DNA from: an uncultured Ruminococcus sp.
GTDB taxonomy: Bacteria > Bacillota > Clostridia > Oscillospirales > Ruminococcaceae
Direction of reading: 5' to 3'
Assembly (NCBI GenBank): GCA_945876405.1
Contig: CAMCOJ010000034.1
Span: forward strand, 1 to 11,576
DNA length: 11,576 nucleotides
A program made the translations under genes and the position numbers. How positions within the stretch are numbered: position 1 is the stretch's first letter; the number at the start of each line of letters is the position of its first letter. Of this stretch, positions 5,063 through 11,576 are shown one piece after another. A model generated the notes under the pieces. It saw nothing but the letters and a program-made list of their open reading frames with translations. It was not told where the DNA came from and did not search any database.

Positions 5063-6745
5063 TTACCTGCATATTTTTTCACAGAGTTCAGATGCCATTT
5101 TAATATCAAGAGGTGCACCCCACAGAAATCCCTGTATGAAGTCACAGTTTTTTTCTGTTACTATGTCAAGCTGAGCCTGTGATTCAATACCTTCGGAAAT
5201 AACTTCACATCCGAGAATATGTCCCATTGAGATGATTGCACTTATGAAGTCCACTGAGCTGCTGTCACTGAGTCTGTCAATGAAACTTTTGTCAATTTTC
5301 AGAAGATTGACAGGAAGTCTTGAGAGATATGAGAGTGAAGCATAACCGGTGCCGAAGTCATCAAGGGCAATTTTTATGCCGAGCTTTCTGAGATTGTTCA
5401 TATTTTGTATAGTTGTATCGACAGAACCTGCAAGGCAGTATTCTGTTATTTCTATTTCAAGCTGTTCAGCAGGAAATCCGGTTTCTGAAAGTATATGTTC
5501 AACTGCAAGCGGAAATCCTTTTTTTGAAATATGTTTGGCTGAGACATTTACAGAGAGAATGATATCACTGTATTTCTGTATATTCGGTTTAAATTCTTCA
5601 AGTGCTTTTCTAAGTACATATTCGTCTATACGGAATATGATATCGGATTTTTCAGCTACAGATATAAGTTCCTGTGTGGAAACTATGTTCCGGTCCTCTT
5701 CGCGGATGCGGAGAAGAGTTTCAAAACCGCGGAGTTTTTTCGTTTTTGCACAGTACTGAGGCTGGTAGGCAAAGGTGAAACTTTCTTCTGATATGTATTT
5801 CTGGGCAAGTGACTCTATGTTGGATATTCGCATCATTTCGGTTTCGAGCTCTTTTTCAAAAAACTTTATTCCGTTTTTGCCAGCAGTTTTGACACTGTAC
5901 ATTGCGATATCGGCATATCTGATAAGTTCGGAAGAGATTTTTGAATCTTTCGGAAAACGAGATATTCCTATACTTGCGGTAAGATAGTGGCAGGTGTTTG
6001 TATCGCCTATGTATATCTCTTTTTTTACAGCATCAAGTATTTCACCGGAAAGTTTTTCGGATACGGAAATATCGCCCGGGACAAGAAGGATATATTCATC
6101 TCCTCCTATACGTCCGAATATTGTTTTTGAGTCAGTCAGTTCACTTATTCTGGAGGCGACAATCTTTATGACTCTGTCACCTATCTTGTGACCGTAGTTA
6201 TCATTGATAAACTTGAACTCGTCTATATCAACATACATTATGCTGAATGGCTTTCCGGACTTTACCATGCGTTCAAGGTTGTTTGTTATACTTCTTCTGT
6301 TGTGTGCACCGGTCAGATAATCAGTAAGAGCGTCCTTTTCGCGCCTTTTTATCAGACCATGTATAATTATAACGGCGATGAAGCATACAATCTGCATCGT
6401 TACTCCCGGAATCGATGTAGGGTTACTGGAACGCATAATATAGAGTGTTGTGGATATAGCTGAAAATAATGGAAGCAGATGAGCGGATATCCTGGCAAAT
6501 CTGAGATTTATTCCGGATAAGGTTACGCTTATCATCATCTGCAGCGAGGCAATTATGCCGCTGATACTTGCAATCTGAATCTCTCCGCCCATAAAGAGTA
6601 TTGAATCCTGGCTTATGTCGTTGAGCATTACTATCATCATATAGCCCAAAAAATAAAAAATAATGAAAACGGCAACAATGATTATGTTTGACTTATTCTT
6701 GTTTTTCAAAGCAGAACCCCTTCCGAAATAATTAACAATTGTCAT
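5063..6745 (-). CDS. Membrane GGDEF-EAL protein (c-di-GMP synthase/phosphodiesterase)
   Basis: This 560-residue protein has an N-terminal membrane region of about four or five helices (about 20-40, 55-78, 86-104, 115-131), then a GGDEF domain (about 138-298) and an EAL domain (about 305-555). The GGDEF domain keeps YVDIDEFK (metal site D173), RIGGDEY (signature 214-218), DYLTGAHNRR (142-151) and SIGIS. The inhibitory RxxD site is absent. The EAL signature reads ETL (342-344), but the other key residues are present: SVN (398-400), EITE (432-435), DDFGTG (462-467), LKID (482-485), SEGIE (517-521) and QG (538-539). It could therefore make or degrade cyclic di-GMP in response to a membrane signal; net activity cannot be told from sequence. 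The ATG is preceded by AAAAGGA (6751-6757). It is a single gene with its own promoter and terminator. Confidence 0.93.
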   Translation of the reverse strand: MTIVNYFGRGSALKNKNKSNIIIVAVFIIFYFLGYMMIVMLNDISQDSILFMGGEIQIASISGIIASLQMMISVTLSGINLRFARISAHLLPLFSAISTTLYIMRSSNPTSIPGVTMQIVCFIAVIIIHGLIKRREKDALTDYLTGAHNRRSITNNLERMVKSGKPFSIMYVDIDEFKFINDNYGHKIGDRVIKIVASRISELTDSKTIFGRIGGDEYILLVPGDISVSEKLSGEILDAVKKEIYIGDTNTCHYLTASIGISRFPKDSKISSELIRYADIAMYSVKTAGKNGIKFFEKELETEMMRISNIESLAQKYISEESFTFAYQPQYCAKTKKLRGFETLLRIREEDRNIVSTQELISVAEKSDIIFRIDEYVLRKALEEFKPNIQKYSDIILSVNVSAKHISKKGFPLAVEHILSETGFPAEQLEIEITEYCLAGSVDTTIQNMNNLRKLGIKIALDDFGTGYASLSYLSRLPVNLLKIDKSFIDRLSDSSSVDFISAIISMGHILGCEVISEGIESQAQLDIVTEKNCDFIQGFLWGAPLDIKMASELCEKICR

Positions 6746-6781
6746 TGAAATCCTTTTCGCGTATATTATCCAATCTTATTA

Positions 6782-6810
6782 ATTATAACTCAATATTCAT
6801 GAAAAATCAA
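6782..6810 (-). promoter_or_regulatory. Promoter of the GGDEF-EAL gene
   Basis: On the minus strand TTGATT (6805-6810) and TATAAT (6782-6787) are separated by 17 bases. The predicted start is near 6775, giving a leader of about 30 bases. Confidence 0.75.
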
Positions 6811-6877
6811 TATTTTTTTAGTTAAGAAAAGTCCTGACTGATTTATTTGTTTTTATTTTGAAAATGTAAAATTGTAT

Positions 6878-7011
6878 TATAGTGAACGAAAAAAATATTT
6901 TTTCGTTCACCGGTGCCGATATGCACGGAGTGACCGCAGGGAACGGATGTGCAAGGCAATATTAATAAAATAAATATAGTGAAAGTCAAATTTATTTTGA
7001 CGTTCACTATA
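6878..7011. mobile_element. MITE- or REP-like palindromic element, 134 bp
   Basis: The element is bounded by a perfect 11-bp inverted repeat: TATAGTGAACG at 6878-6888 and CGTTCACTATA at 7001-7011. Inside are three hairpins in a row: 6882-6910, a weaker GC-richer one (TGCC/GGCA 6914-6917 with 6955-6958, and TGCAC/GTGCA 6922-6926 with 6949-6953), and 6971-7015. The heptamer GTGAACG or its complement occurs three times, with a fourth, one-mismatch copy (GTGAAAG). TA dinucleotides at the ends would suit a TA target duplication of the IS630/mariner type, but this is inference. The middle section is GC-richer than the flanks. Frames crossing it on both strands show no codon pattern or ribosome binding site, so I take it as non-coding. 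It fills the space between two divergent promoters. Confidence 0.6.
6882..6910. repeat. Perfect 13-bp hairpin, left arm of the element
   Basis: GTGAACGAAAAAA (6882-6894) and its exact complement (6898-6910) flank a 3-base ATA loop. Confidence 0.9.
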
Positions 7012-7015
7012 TTTA
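6971..7015. repeat. 45-base hairpin, right arm of the element
   Basis: Positions 6971-6990 pair with 6996-7015 over 20 positions with a single A-G mismatch (6984 with 7002) around the loop TTTAT. Its outer part extends four bases beyond the 11-bp terminal repeat. Confidence 0.9.
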
Positions 7016-7148
7016 TCATATATCGGACATTGAGTATGTGCAGGAAGAAAATATTATGCCGCTTATATTCTGTATTATCTGTGTTTGTTTTTAGCAAAAT
7101 GCAATTATCGTTTATTGTGAGGCATTGTATTTTTGTCTACTCTTATAA

Positions 7149-7177
7149 TTGAAACGTATCTGATTAAGTGGTATAAT
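7149..7177 (+). promoter_or_regulatory. Promoter of the SulP-type transporter
   Basis: TTGAAA (7149-7154) and TATAAT (7172-7177) are separated by 17 bases, with an extended -10 TGG at 7169-7171. The predicted start is near 7184. The 137 bases between the palindromic element and this promoter show no gene or fold I can support. Confidence 0.82.
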
Positions 7178-7227
7178 ATCAAAGGTTGTGAAAAATCAAA
7201 AAAAATTACAGAAGAGAGATGTATATT

Positions 7228-8880
7228 ATGCTGAAAAAGTATGTTACAGACCTGAAAAAAGAATTTTCAGGCTATAACGGAAAAAAATTATCTGCAGACC
7301 TTATGTCCGGACTTACAGTTGCAGCAGTTGCTCTTCCGCTTGCACTTGCCTTTGGTGTAAGCTCTGGTGCTGATGCTGCTTCAGGTCTTATCACTGCTAT
7401 TATTGCCGGAATAGTCATCGGTGTTCTCGGGGGTGCCTCATATCAGATTTCGGGACCTACCGGGGCTATGGCTGCTATTCTTCTTACGCTTTCTGCAAAA
7501 AACGGCGTTGAAGGCGTTCTGTTTGCAGGATTTCTTTCAGGAATTATCCTTATACTTGCAGCACTTCTTAAGGTCGGAAAGCTCGTTTCATATATTCCGG
7601 CACCGGTTATTACCGGATTTACCTCGGGTATTGCGATTATCATCGCACTTGGACAGATTGATAATTTCTTTGGTACATATTCTGAGGGCAGCAAGGCGGT
7701 ACTTAAGCTTATATCATACGGACGACTTGGATTTACACCGGATCTGAAAGCTGTGATGTTCGGTGTGCTTGTTGTTCTTATAATGATTTTTTATCCTAAG
7801 AAACTCAATGCGAGATTTCCTGCATCACTCGCTTCTATTATTATAGCTCTTATCGTTGAACTTATCTTTGACTTTGATGTCAAGCAGGTAGGAGATATTC
7901 CAAAGTCCCTTCTCCTTGATACAAGACTTACGCCTGCTGTTATTTTTGAAAACGTAAAGGATTTCGATAAACTGAAGGAATATATCTCACCTGCTGTTTC
8001 AGTTGCAGCTCTTGGTATGATTGAGAGTCTTCTCTGCGGCGCATCGGCAGGAAAGATGAAAAATGAAAAACTCGATGCCCAGAGAGAACTTATAGCACAG
8101 GGCGTAGGCAATATGCTCATTCCTTTCTGCGGTGGTGTTCCTGCAACAGCTGCTATTGCACGTACAAGTGTTGCCATTAAGTCAGGCGGACAGACAAGGC
8201 TCGTGAGCATCTTCCATTCACTGACACTTATCGCTTCCATGTTCCTTCTCGGACCTGTTATGTCAAAAATACCGCTTGCAGCTCTTGCCGGTGTTCTTAT
8301 GGTAACAGCATGGAGAATGAATGAATGGGAAACAATAAAGAATATTTTCAGCAAGAAACTCAAAAACTCAGCTCTTCAGTATATAATCACAATGGTTGCA
8401 ACTGTTGTGTTTGACCTTACGGTTGCTATCGTAATCGGTGTCGTACTCTCAATGCTTATCTTCATTGTAAAGAACTGTGAGCTTCGCATTGATATAAGCG
8501 ATGTTGACAAAAAGAGACTTCGCAGTGCAGGTCATGAACTCTCATCATCAATGGCAGGAACAAAGCTCGTATACCTTGCCGGACCTCTTTTCTTCGGTAC
8601 ACAGGAAAAACTTACAGAGTGTCTTTCACAGCTCGATGGTGCGGCTTCCATTGTCTTCTCCATGAGAGGTGTACCTATGGTTGATGACTCGGCCATTGCA
8701 GAACTTGAGGAACTTTTTGATACTTATACAAAGAATAATGTAAATATTCTTTTCAGCGGTGTTCAGCCTCGTGTAAGAGGTACTCTTGAACGTGCCGGAT
8801 TCATAGAAAAGGTCGGCGAGGAGAGAATATTCTGGGACGCTGTTCAGGCACTTGCCTTTCTTGATGAACAGTCCGCATAA
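7228..8880 (+). CDS. SulP/SLC26 family anion transporter with STAS domain
   Basis: This is an inner-membrane transporter of 550 residues, the usual size. A conserved N-terminal segment (about 23-60, DLMSGLTVAAVALPLALAFG region) leads into a hydrophobic domain to about 425. It includes SGPTGA (75-80), a family motif near the anion site, and PAPVITGFTSGIAI (about 127-140). A cytoplasmic STAS domain (about 440-545) follows, with the loop MRGVPMVDDSAI (479-490) where S488 matches the position phosphorylated in anti-sigma antagonists. Family members carry sulfate, bicarbonate, dicarboxylates or other anions. No sulfate-assimilation or carbonic anhydrase gene adjoins, so the substrate is open. I prefer the ATG at 7228 because GAGAG (7214-7218) lies nine bases upstream, whereas the ATG at 7219 would abut it. 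Confidence 0.93.
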   Translation: MLKKYVTDLKKEFSGYNGKKLSADLMSGLTVAAVALPLALAFGVSSGADAASGLITAIIAGIVIGVLGGASYQISGPTGAMAAILLTLSAKNGVEGVLFAGFLSGIILILAALLKVGKLVSYIPAPVITGFTSGIAIIIALGQIDNFFGTYSEGSKAVLKLISYGRLGFTPDLKAVMFGVLVVLIMIFYPKKLNARFPASLASIIIALIVELIFDFDVKQVGDIPKSLLLDTRLTPAVIFENVKDFDKLKEYISPAVSVAALGMIESLLCGASAGKMKNEKLDAQRELIAQGVGNMLIPFCGGVPATAAIARTSVAIKSGGQTRLVSIFHSLTLIASMFLLGPVMSKIPLAALAGVLMVTAWRMNEWETIKNIFSKKLKNSALQYIITMVATVVFDLTVAIVIGVVLSMLIFIVKNCELRIDISDVDKKRLRSAGHELSSSMAGTKLVYLAGPLFFGTQEKLTECLSQLDGAASIVFSMRGVPMVDDSAIAELEELFDTYTKNNVNILFSGVQPRVRGTLERAGFIEKVGEERIFWDAVQALAFLDEQSA

Positions 8881-8899
8881 GTTTTTGAACAAATACCTT

Positions 8900-8943
8900 A
8901 AATTTCCACAAAATTCGCTTATGGATTTTGTGGAAATTTTTTT
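8900..8943 (+). terminator. Terminator of the SulP-type gene
   Basis: A perfect 15-bp stem (8900-8914 with 8925-8939, AAATTTCCACAAAAT) with a 10-base loop runs into seven T (8937-8943). It begins 20 bases after the stop. Confidence 0.92.
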
Positions 8944-8953
8944 CGTTTCTGTC

Positions 8954-8982
8954 TTGAAATAAACTGAAAAAAAGAGTATAAT
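8954..8982 (+). promoter_or_regulatory. Promoter of the metallopeptidase gene
   Basis: TTGAAA (8954-8959) and TATAAT (8977-8982) are separated by 17 bases, starting only 11 bases after the preceding terminator. A second TATAAT at 8989-8994 could also serve. Confidence 0.78.
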
Positions 8983-9016
8983 ATGGTATATAATACATAA
9001 AAGGAGATTTTTTTAC

Positions 9017-9733
9017 ATGAGAAGAAAGATTGTGCTTGAAGGTGAAGAGCTTGCGTATGAGCTCGAATATAAAAACGTCAGAAACATAAACATTCGCATA
9101 AAACCCGGCGGACTTGTTTTCGTTTCGGCCGGCAGCAGGGTTCCTGTGGAGTATATAGAGGATTTTTTCAGAAAGAAATCAGCAGAGATACTCAGAGCAG
9201 TAAAAAAATACAGCAGCATAAAACCGGCAGCCGCAGATGACAGGCTTAAGGATGGCAGCAACGTGTATTTTCTGGGTAAACCATACAGACTTAGGGTGGA
9301 AAGTGCTGCCTCAAATATGGTCACGTTATGCGATGATGAGATAATAGTTTACAGTGCCGGCTGCAGTACGGATGCGGTTATTGACGCATGGTATGACACT
9401 CAGTGCAGAAAGGTTCTAAGGGATATCGGACACATCGTTTATGAGAAGTTCAGAGACCATGTGTCCCGCGAGCCAGAGTATTCCTACAAAAAGATGAAAA
9501 CGCTCTGGGGAAGCTGCAATCCTGTTAAATTCCGTATGAGCATTAACAGGGATCTGATAAAGTACGACAGGGAACTTATAGAATTTGTTTTCTGCCATGA
9601 GTATACTCATTTCATTCACCCTGATCATTCGGCTGGTTTTTATGAGTTTTTATCCGGTATTCTGCCGGAGCATAAGGAGAGAAAAAACGAACTTAAAGCA
9701 GCTGCACGAATCATAAGAGATGGTAAACAGTAA
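9017..9733 (+). CDS. YgjP/DUF45-type zinc metallopeptidase
   Basis: The protein has 238 residues, normal for this family. An N-terminal beta-rich part (about 1-115) is followed by a catalytic part containing the family motif LWGSC (163-167), the zinc site HEYTH (194-198) and the third ligand H204 in HPDHSAGFY. This is the SprT/WLM-like YgjP arrangement (YgjP-like metallopeptidase domain, formerly DUF45), similar to proteins often found near restriction systems but also present alone, as here. Its substrate is unknown. There is no signal peptide or membrane segment, so it should be cytoplasmic. AAGGAG (9001-9006) lies ten bases before the ATG. The stop codon overlaps the T tract of the shared terminator that follows. 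Confidence 0.93.
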   Translation: MRRKIVLEGEELAYELEYKNVRNINIRIKPGGLVFVSAGSRVPVEYIEDFFRKKSAEILRAVKKYSSIKPAAADDRLKDGSNVYFLGKPYRLRVESAASNMVTLCDDEIIVYSAGCSTDAVIDAWYDTQCRKVLRDIGHIVYEKFRDHVSREPEYSYKKMKTLWGSCNPVKFRMSINRDLIKYDRELIEFVFCHEYTHFIHPDHSAGFYEFLSGILPEHKERKNELKAAARIIRDGKQ

Positions 9734-9775
9734 AAAAAACGGAGATGGCAGAATTCCGAGGAACTCTGCCATCTC
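9732..9775 (-). terminator. Bidirectional terminator, mainly for the antiporter gene
   Basis: An 11-bp stem GAGATGGCAGA/TCTGCCATCTC (9742-9752 with 9765-9775), extended by TTC/GAA around a CGAG loop, is followed on the minus strand by eight T (9732-9739). On the plus strand the tail is only TGTTT, so it probably also ends the metallopeptidase transcript, less strongly. Confidence 0.9.
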
Positions 9776-9819
9776 TGTTTAATATGAAAATATTTATATT
9801 TTATTTGTATCCTGCGTTA

Positions 9820-11019
9820 TTAAGCAGGCTTTTCAGCTTTTTTCTCCGCCTTGTCTGCAAAGGCTATTTTCAGGAGAATAGGAGTTACGATAGTTGTGAT
9901 AACAACCATGATTACGATAGGAGCGAAGAATCTGTCATCCATAAGACCTACGGCCTGACCCTTGTTTGCGACGATAAGAGCAACTTCGCCTCGTGAAACC
10001 ATTCCGATGCCAATCTGGATACTTTCCTTTGTTGTGTACCTGCACAGCTTTGCACCGATGCCGCAGCCGATAATCTTTGTGATGATTGCAACAACAAGGA
10101 GAAGGAGAGTGAAGATTATTATTGATGAATTGAAACTGTCCTTTGTAAGTTTAACGTTAAGACCGATACTTGCAAAGAATACAGGGGAAAGCAGCATATA
10201 TGAAAGCGTTTCAAATCTTGATGAGATGTACTTGATCTTTGTACTTGTTGAGATGAGAACACCGGCAAGGAATGCACCTGTAATATCAGCTACTCCGAAA
10301 AATTCTTCAGCGGCATAAGCGAAGAGAAGACAGAATGCAAAGCTCATTACATTGTATCTGTGAAGCTTGGCAGTTGTACGGTCTGTCCATCTTACAAAGA
10401 GAATATGGAAGAGCACGCCAAAAAGTCCGCCGCATACAAAGAAGAGGAGGATCTTCAGGAGAACCTTTCCGATTTCAACAGAAGGATCGGCAAGGCTTGT
10501 AACTACTGTGAGTGCTATGATACCAAGAATGTCATCGATAAGAGCAGCACCTATGATTGCATTTCCGGCATTTGTTGAAAGTTTGCCCAGTTCCTTGAGA
10601 GTTTCAACAGTGATACTTACAGAGGTTGCTGTAAGTATAATTCCTATAAATATATTCTGGAGAAATACACTTGTAGGAAGAGTAGACTCTCCGTTATTAA
10701 ACAAATAAGCAACACCGAAACCGCCTGCAAGAGGTACGAGAACACCGATTAATGCGATTATAAAAGAAGCAAGGCCGCATTTTTTGAGTTCCTTTATATC
10801 GGTTTCAAGGCCGGCTGAAAACATAAGAACAATAACACCGATTTCGGAGAGGTTCTTTATGAACTCGGTTTCTTCCACGAGGTGAAGTCCCGGGCCGAGA
10901 ACAAGACCGGCAGCAAGTGCGCCGACTACCTGAGGAAGGTTAATTTTCTTTGTCATAAGTCCGAAAACTTTTGTTGACATAAGAATGAGGGCAATGAACA
11001 ATAGATAATGCAAATCCAT
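9820..11019 (-). CDS. CPA2 family cation:proton antiporter (NapA/GerN-like)
   Basis: This is an inner-membrane antiporter of 399 residues with about 12-13 hydrophobic segments. Visible features are the N-terminal LPQVVGALAAGLVLGPG (28-44), the unwound-helix motif TATSVSITVETL (130-141), the ion-binding aspartate pair in LIDDILG (D162/D163), GAFLAGVLIS (248-257), a lysine in ITKIIGCG (K315) and SRGEVALIV (342-350). The paired aspartates mark electrogenic Na+/H+ exchangers of the NapA/NhaA type, so Na+ (or K+) export coupled to proton entry is likely. There is no C-terminal RCK/TrkA-N domain as in KefB/C, only a short charged tail. I chose the ATG at 11019 because AAAGGA (11029-11034) lies nine bases upstream; an ATG at 11037 has no ribosome binding site. 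Confidence 0.93.
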   Translation of the reverse strand: MDLHYLLFIALILMSTKVFGLMTKKINLPQVVGALAAGLVLGPGLHLVEETEFIKNLSEIGVIVLMFSAGLETDIKELKKCGLASFIIALIGVLVPLAGGFGVAYLFNNGESTLPTSVFLQNIFIGIILTATSVSITVETLKELGKLSTNAGNAIIGAALIDDILGIIALTVVTSLADPSVEIGKVLLKILLFFVCGGLFGVLFHILFVRWTDRTTAKLHRYNVMSFAFCLLFAYAAEEFFGVADITGAFLAGVLISTSTKIKYISSRFETLSYMLLSPVFFASIGLNVKLTKDSFNSSIIIFTLLLLVVAIITKIIGCGIGAKLCRYTTKESIQIGIGMVSRGEVALIVANKGQAVGLMDDRFFAPIVIMVVITTIVTPILLKIAFADKAEKKAEKPA

Positions 11020-11124
11020 ACAGCACATTCCTTTCATAGTGAAAAAATATTAACAAAGACAGCTCACGCGGCATTTTCAGTGTGGAAAATCTGCGTTTTC
11101 TGTATCTTTTCAAGTCCGAAACCT

Positions 11125-11153
11125 ATTATATTACTTTTAATTTTAAAAGTCAA
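11125..11153 (-). promoter_or_regulatory. Promoter of the antiporter gene
   Basis: On the minus strand TTGACT (11148-11153) and TATAAT (11125-11130) are separated by 17 bases. The predicted start near 11118 gives a leader of about 99 bases. The leader contains one modest hairpin (ATTTTC/GAAAAT, around 11067-11090). Confidence 0.82.
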
Positions 11154-11228
11154 GCTGTATGGGCAAAATCAGCAAATTATAACTCTTTTAATTGTTTTAC
11201 GCTGATATATTATTGAAAATGATAACAC

Positions 11229-11266
11229 AAAAAACGGGAAATCAACATAAATGTGATTTCCCGTTT
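11229..11266 (-). terminator. Terminator of rpsT
   Basis: A perfect 13-bp stem AAACGGGAAATCA/TGATTTCCCGTTT (11232-11244 with 11254-11266) with a 9-base loop is followed on the minus strand by a run of six T (11229-11234, overlapping the stem end). Confidence 0.92.
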
Positions 11267-11289
11267 AATAATTCTTACTGAGTGTTAAA

Positions 11290-11544
11290 TTAGCCGTTGA
11301 GCTTCTTAGCAAGCTGTGACTTCTTTCTTGCAGCCTTGTTTTTGTGAATGAGACCCTTTGCAGCAGCCTGGTCAACTCTCTTGATAGCGAGTCTGATAGC
11401 TGCTTCCTTGTCAGCTGCGTTTGTTGCTACAGCTGCGTCAGCCTTCTTAAGCATTGTCTTGAGGTTTGACTTTCTTGCCTTGTTGCTTGCAGCCTTAACC
11501 TTGTTAACCTTAACTCTCTTCATTGCAGATTTAATATTTGGCAT
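11290..11544 (-). CDS. rpsT: 30S ribosomal protein S20
   Basis: The 84-residue, lysine- and alanine-rich protein begins MPNIKSAMKRVKVNKVKAAS and ends with the family's AAKGLIHKNKAARKKSQLAKKL (about 60-82). S20 binds 16S rRNA near the 5' domain and helix 44 and is assembled early into the small subunit. The length is normal for Clostridia. A near-perfect ribosome binding site GGAGGTAA (11551-11558) lies just upstream, as expected for a highly expressed gene. The gene has its own terminator and no downstream partner. The promoter lies beyond the window edge. Confidence 0.98.
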   Translation of the reverse strand: MPNIKSAMKRVKVNKVKAASNKARKSNLKTMLKKADAAVATNAADKEAAIRLAIKRVDQAAAKGLIHKNKAARKKSQLAKKLNG

Positions 11545-11576
11545 AATAAATTACCTCCGAAAATTTTTAATAAATT

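Noticed and set aside
4489..5145. 218-codon minus-strand frame across the end of pckA
   Set aside because: It crosses two intrinsic terminators and overlaps the certain pckA and GGDEF-EAL genes.
6882..6910. Treating the 13-bp hairpin as a terminator for a flanking gene
   Set aside because: Both flanking genes are transcribed away from it, and no U tract follows the stem on either strand.
6878..7011. CRISPR array or tandem repeats in the palindromic region
   Set aside because: The repeated units are inverted 7-11-mers within hairpins, with no regular direct repeats and spacers. No cas genes are nearby.
6843..7152. Overlapping frames on both strands across the palindromic element (minus 6843-7097, plus 6949-7152)
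   Set aside because: They run through the inverted repeats, lack ribosome binding sites and look like chance translations of AT-rich repeat DNA.

Overview
The window looks like one end of a contig from a low-GC Clostridia genome, most likely a gut or rumen Ruminococcus-type (Oscillospiraceae) organism. That placement is an inference from AT-rich intergenic DNA, strong AGGAGG-type ribosome binding sites, near-consensus TTGACA/TATAAT promoters, an ATP-type PEP carboxykinase and a tRNA gene without an encoded CCA; no 16S or other definitive marker is present. The first ~58 bases are not genomic. They are an Illumina Nextera (Tn5) i5 adapter with its index, left on the contig end, so the first gene is cut off by the end of the assembly.

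Layout. 59-1672 (minus) is a probable three-gene operon, in transcription order: a DUF368/PopT-type polyprenyl-phosphate transporter, a small two-helix membrane protein of unknown function, and the N-terminal part of a membrane-anchored sensor protein. 1673-2148 is a regulatory region with three near-perfect promoters. One drives the operon. One drives an apparently free-standing ~150-nt small RNA on the minus strand that ends in its own terminator and carries two C-rich CCCCUAUA motifs. The third, divergent, drives a single tRNA-Gln(CUG). Next on the plus strand come a DUF421/YetF-like membrane protein (2370-3077) and, behind a long structured leader, pckA (3365-4969). Converging on pckA from the right is a membrane-bound GGDEF-EAL protein (5063-6745, minus). 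Between it and the divergent SulP/SLC26-type anion transporter (7228-8880, plus) lies a 134-bp palindromic, MITE- or REP-like element. A YgjP/DUF45-type zinc metallopeptidase (9017-9733, plus) then converges with a CPA2-type cation:proton antiporter (9820-11019, minus), sharing a bidirectional terminator. The window ends with rpsT (ribosomal protein S20, minus).

Most genes are single transcription units with their own promoter and terminator, and I see no pathway that joins them: central carbon metabolism (pckA), envelope lipid-carrier recycling (PopT-like), c-di-GMP signalling, anion and cation transport, and translation (tRNA-Gln, S20). pckA uses mostly C-ending two-fold codons (AAC, TTC, GAC, ATC), unlike the GGDEF-EAL gene next to it, which suggests high expression. 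I see no phage, CRISPR array, restriction or defence system. The parts least explained by known families are non-coding: the C-rich small RNA candidate at 1755-1906, the palindromic element at 6878-7011, and the pckA leader at 3232-3364.
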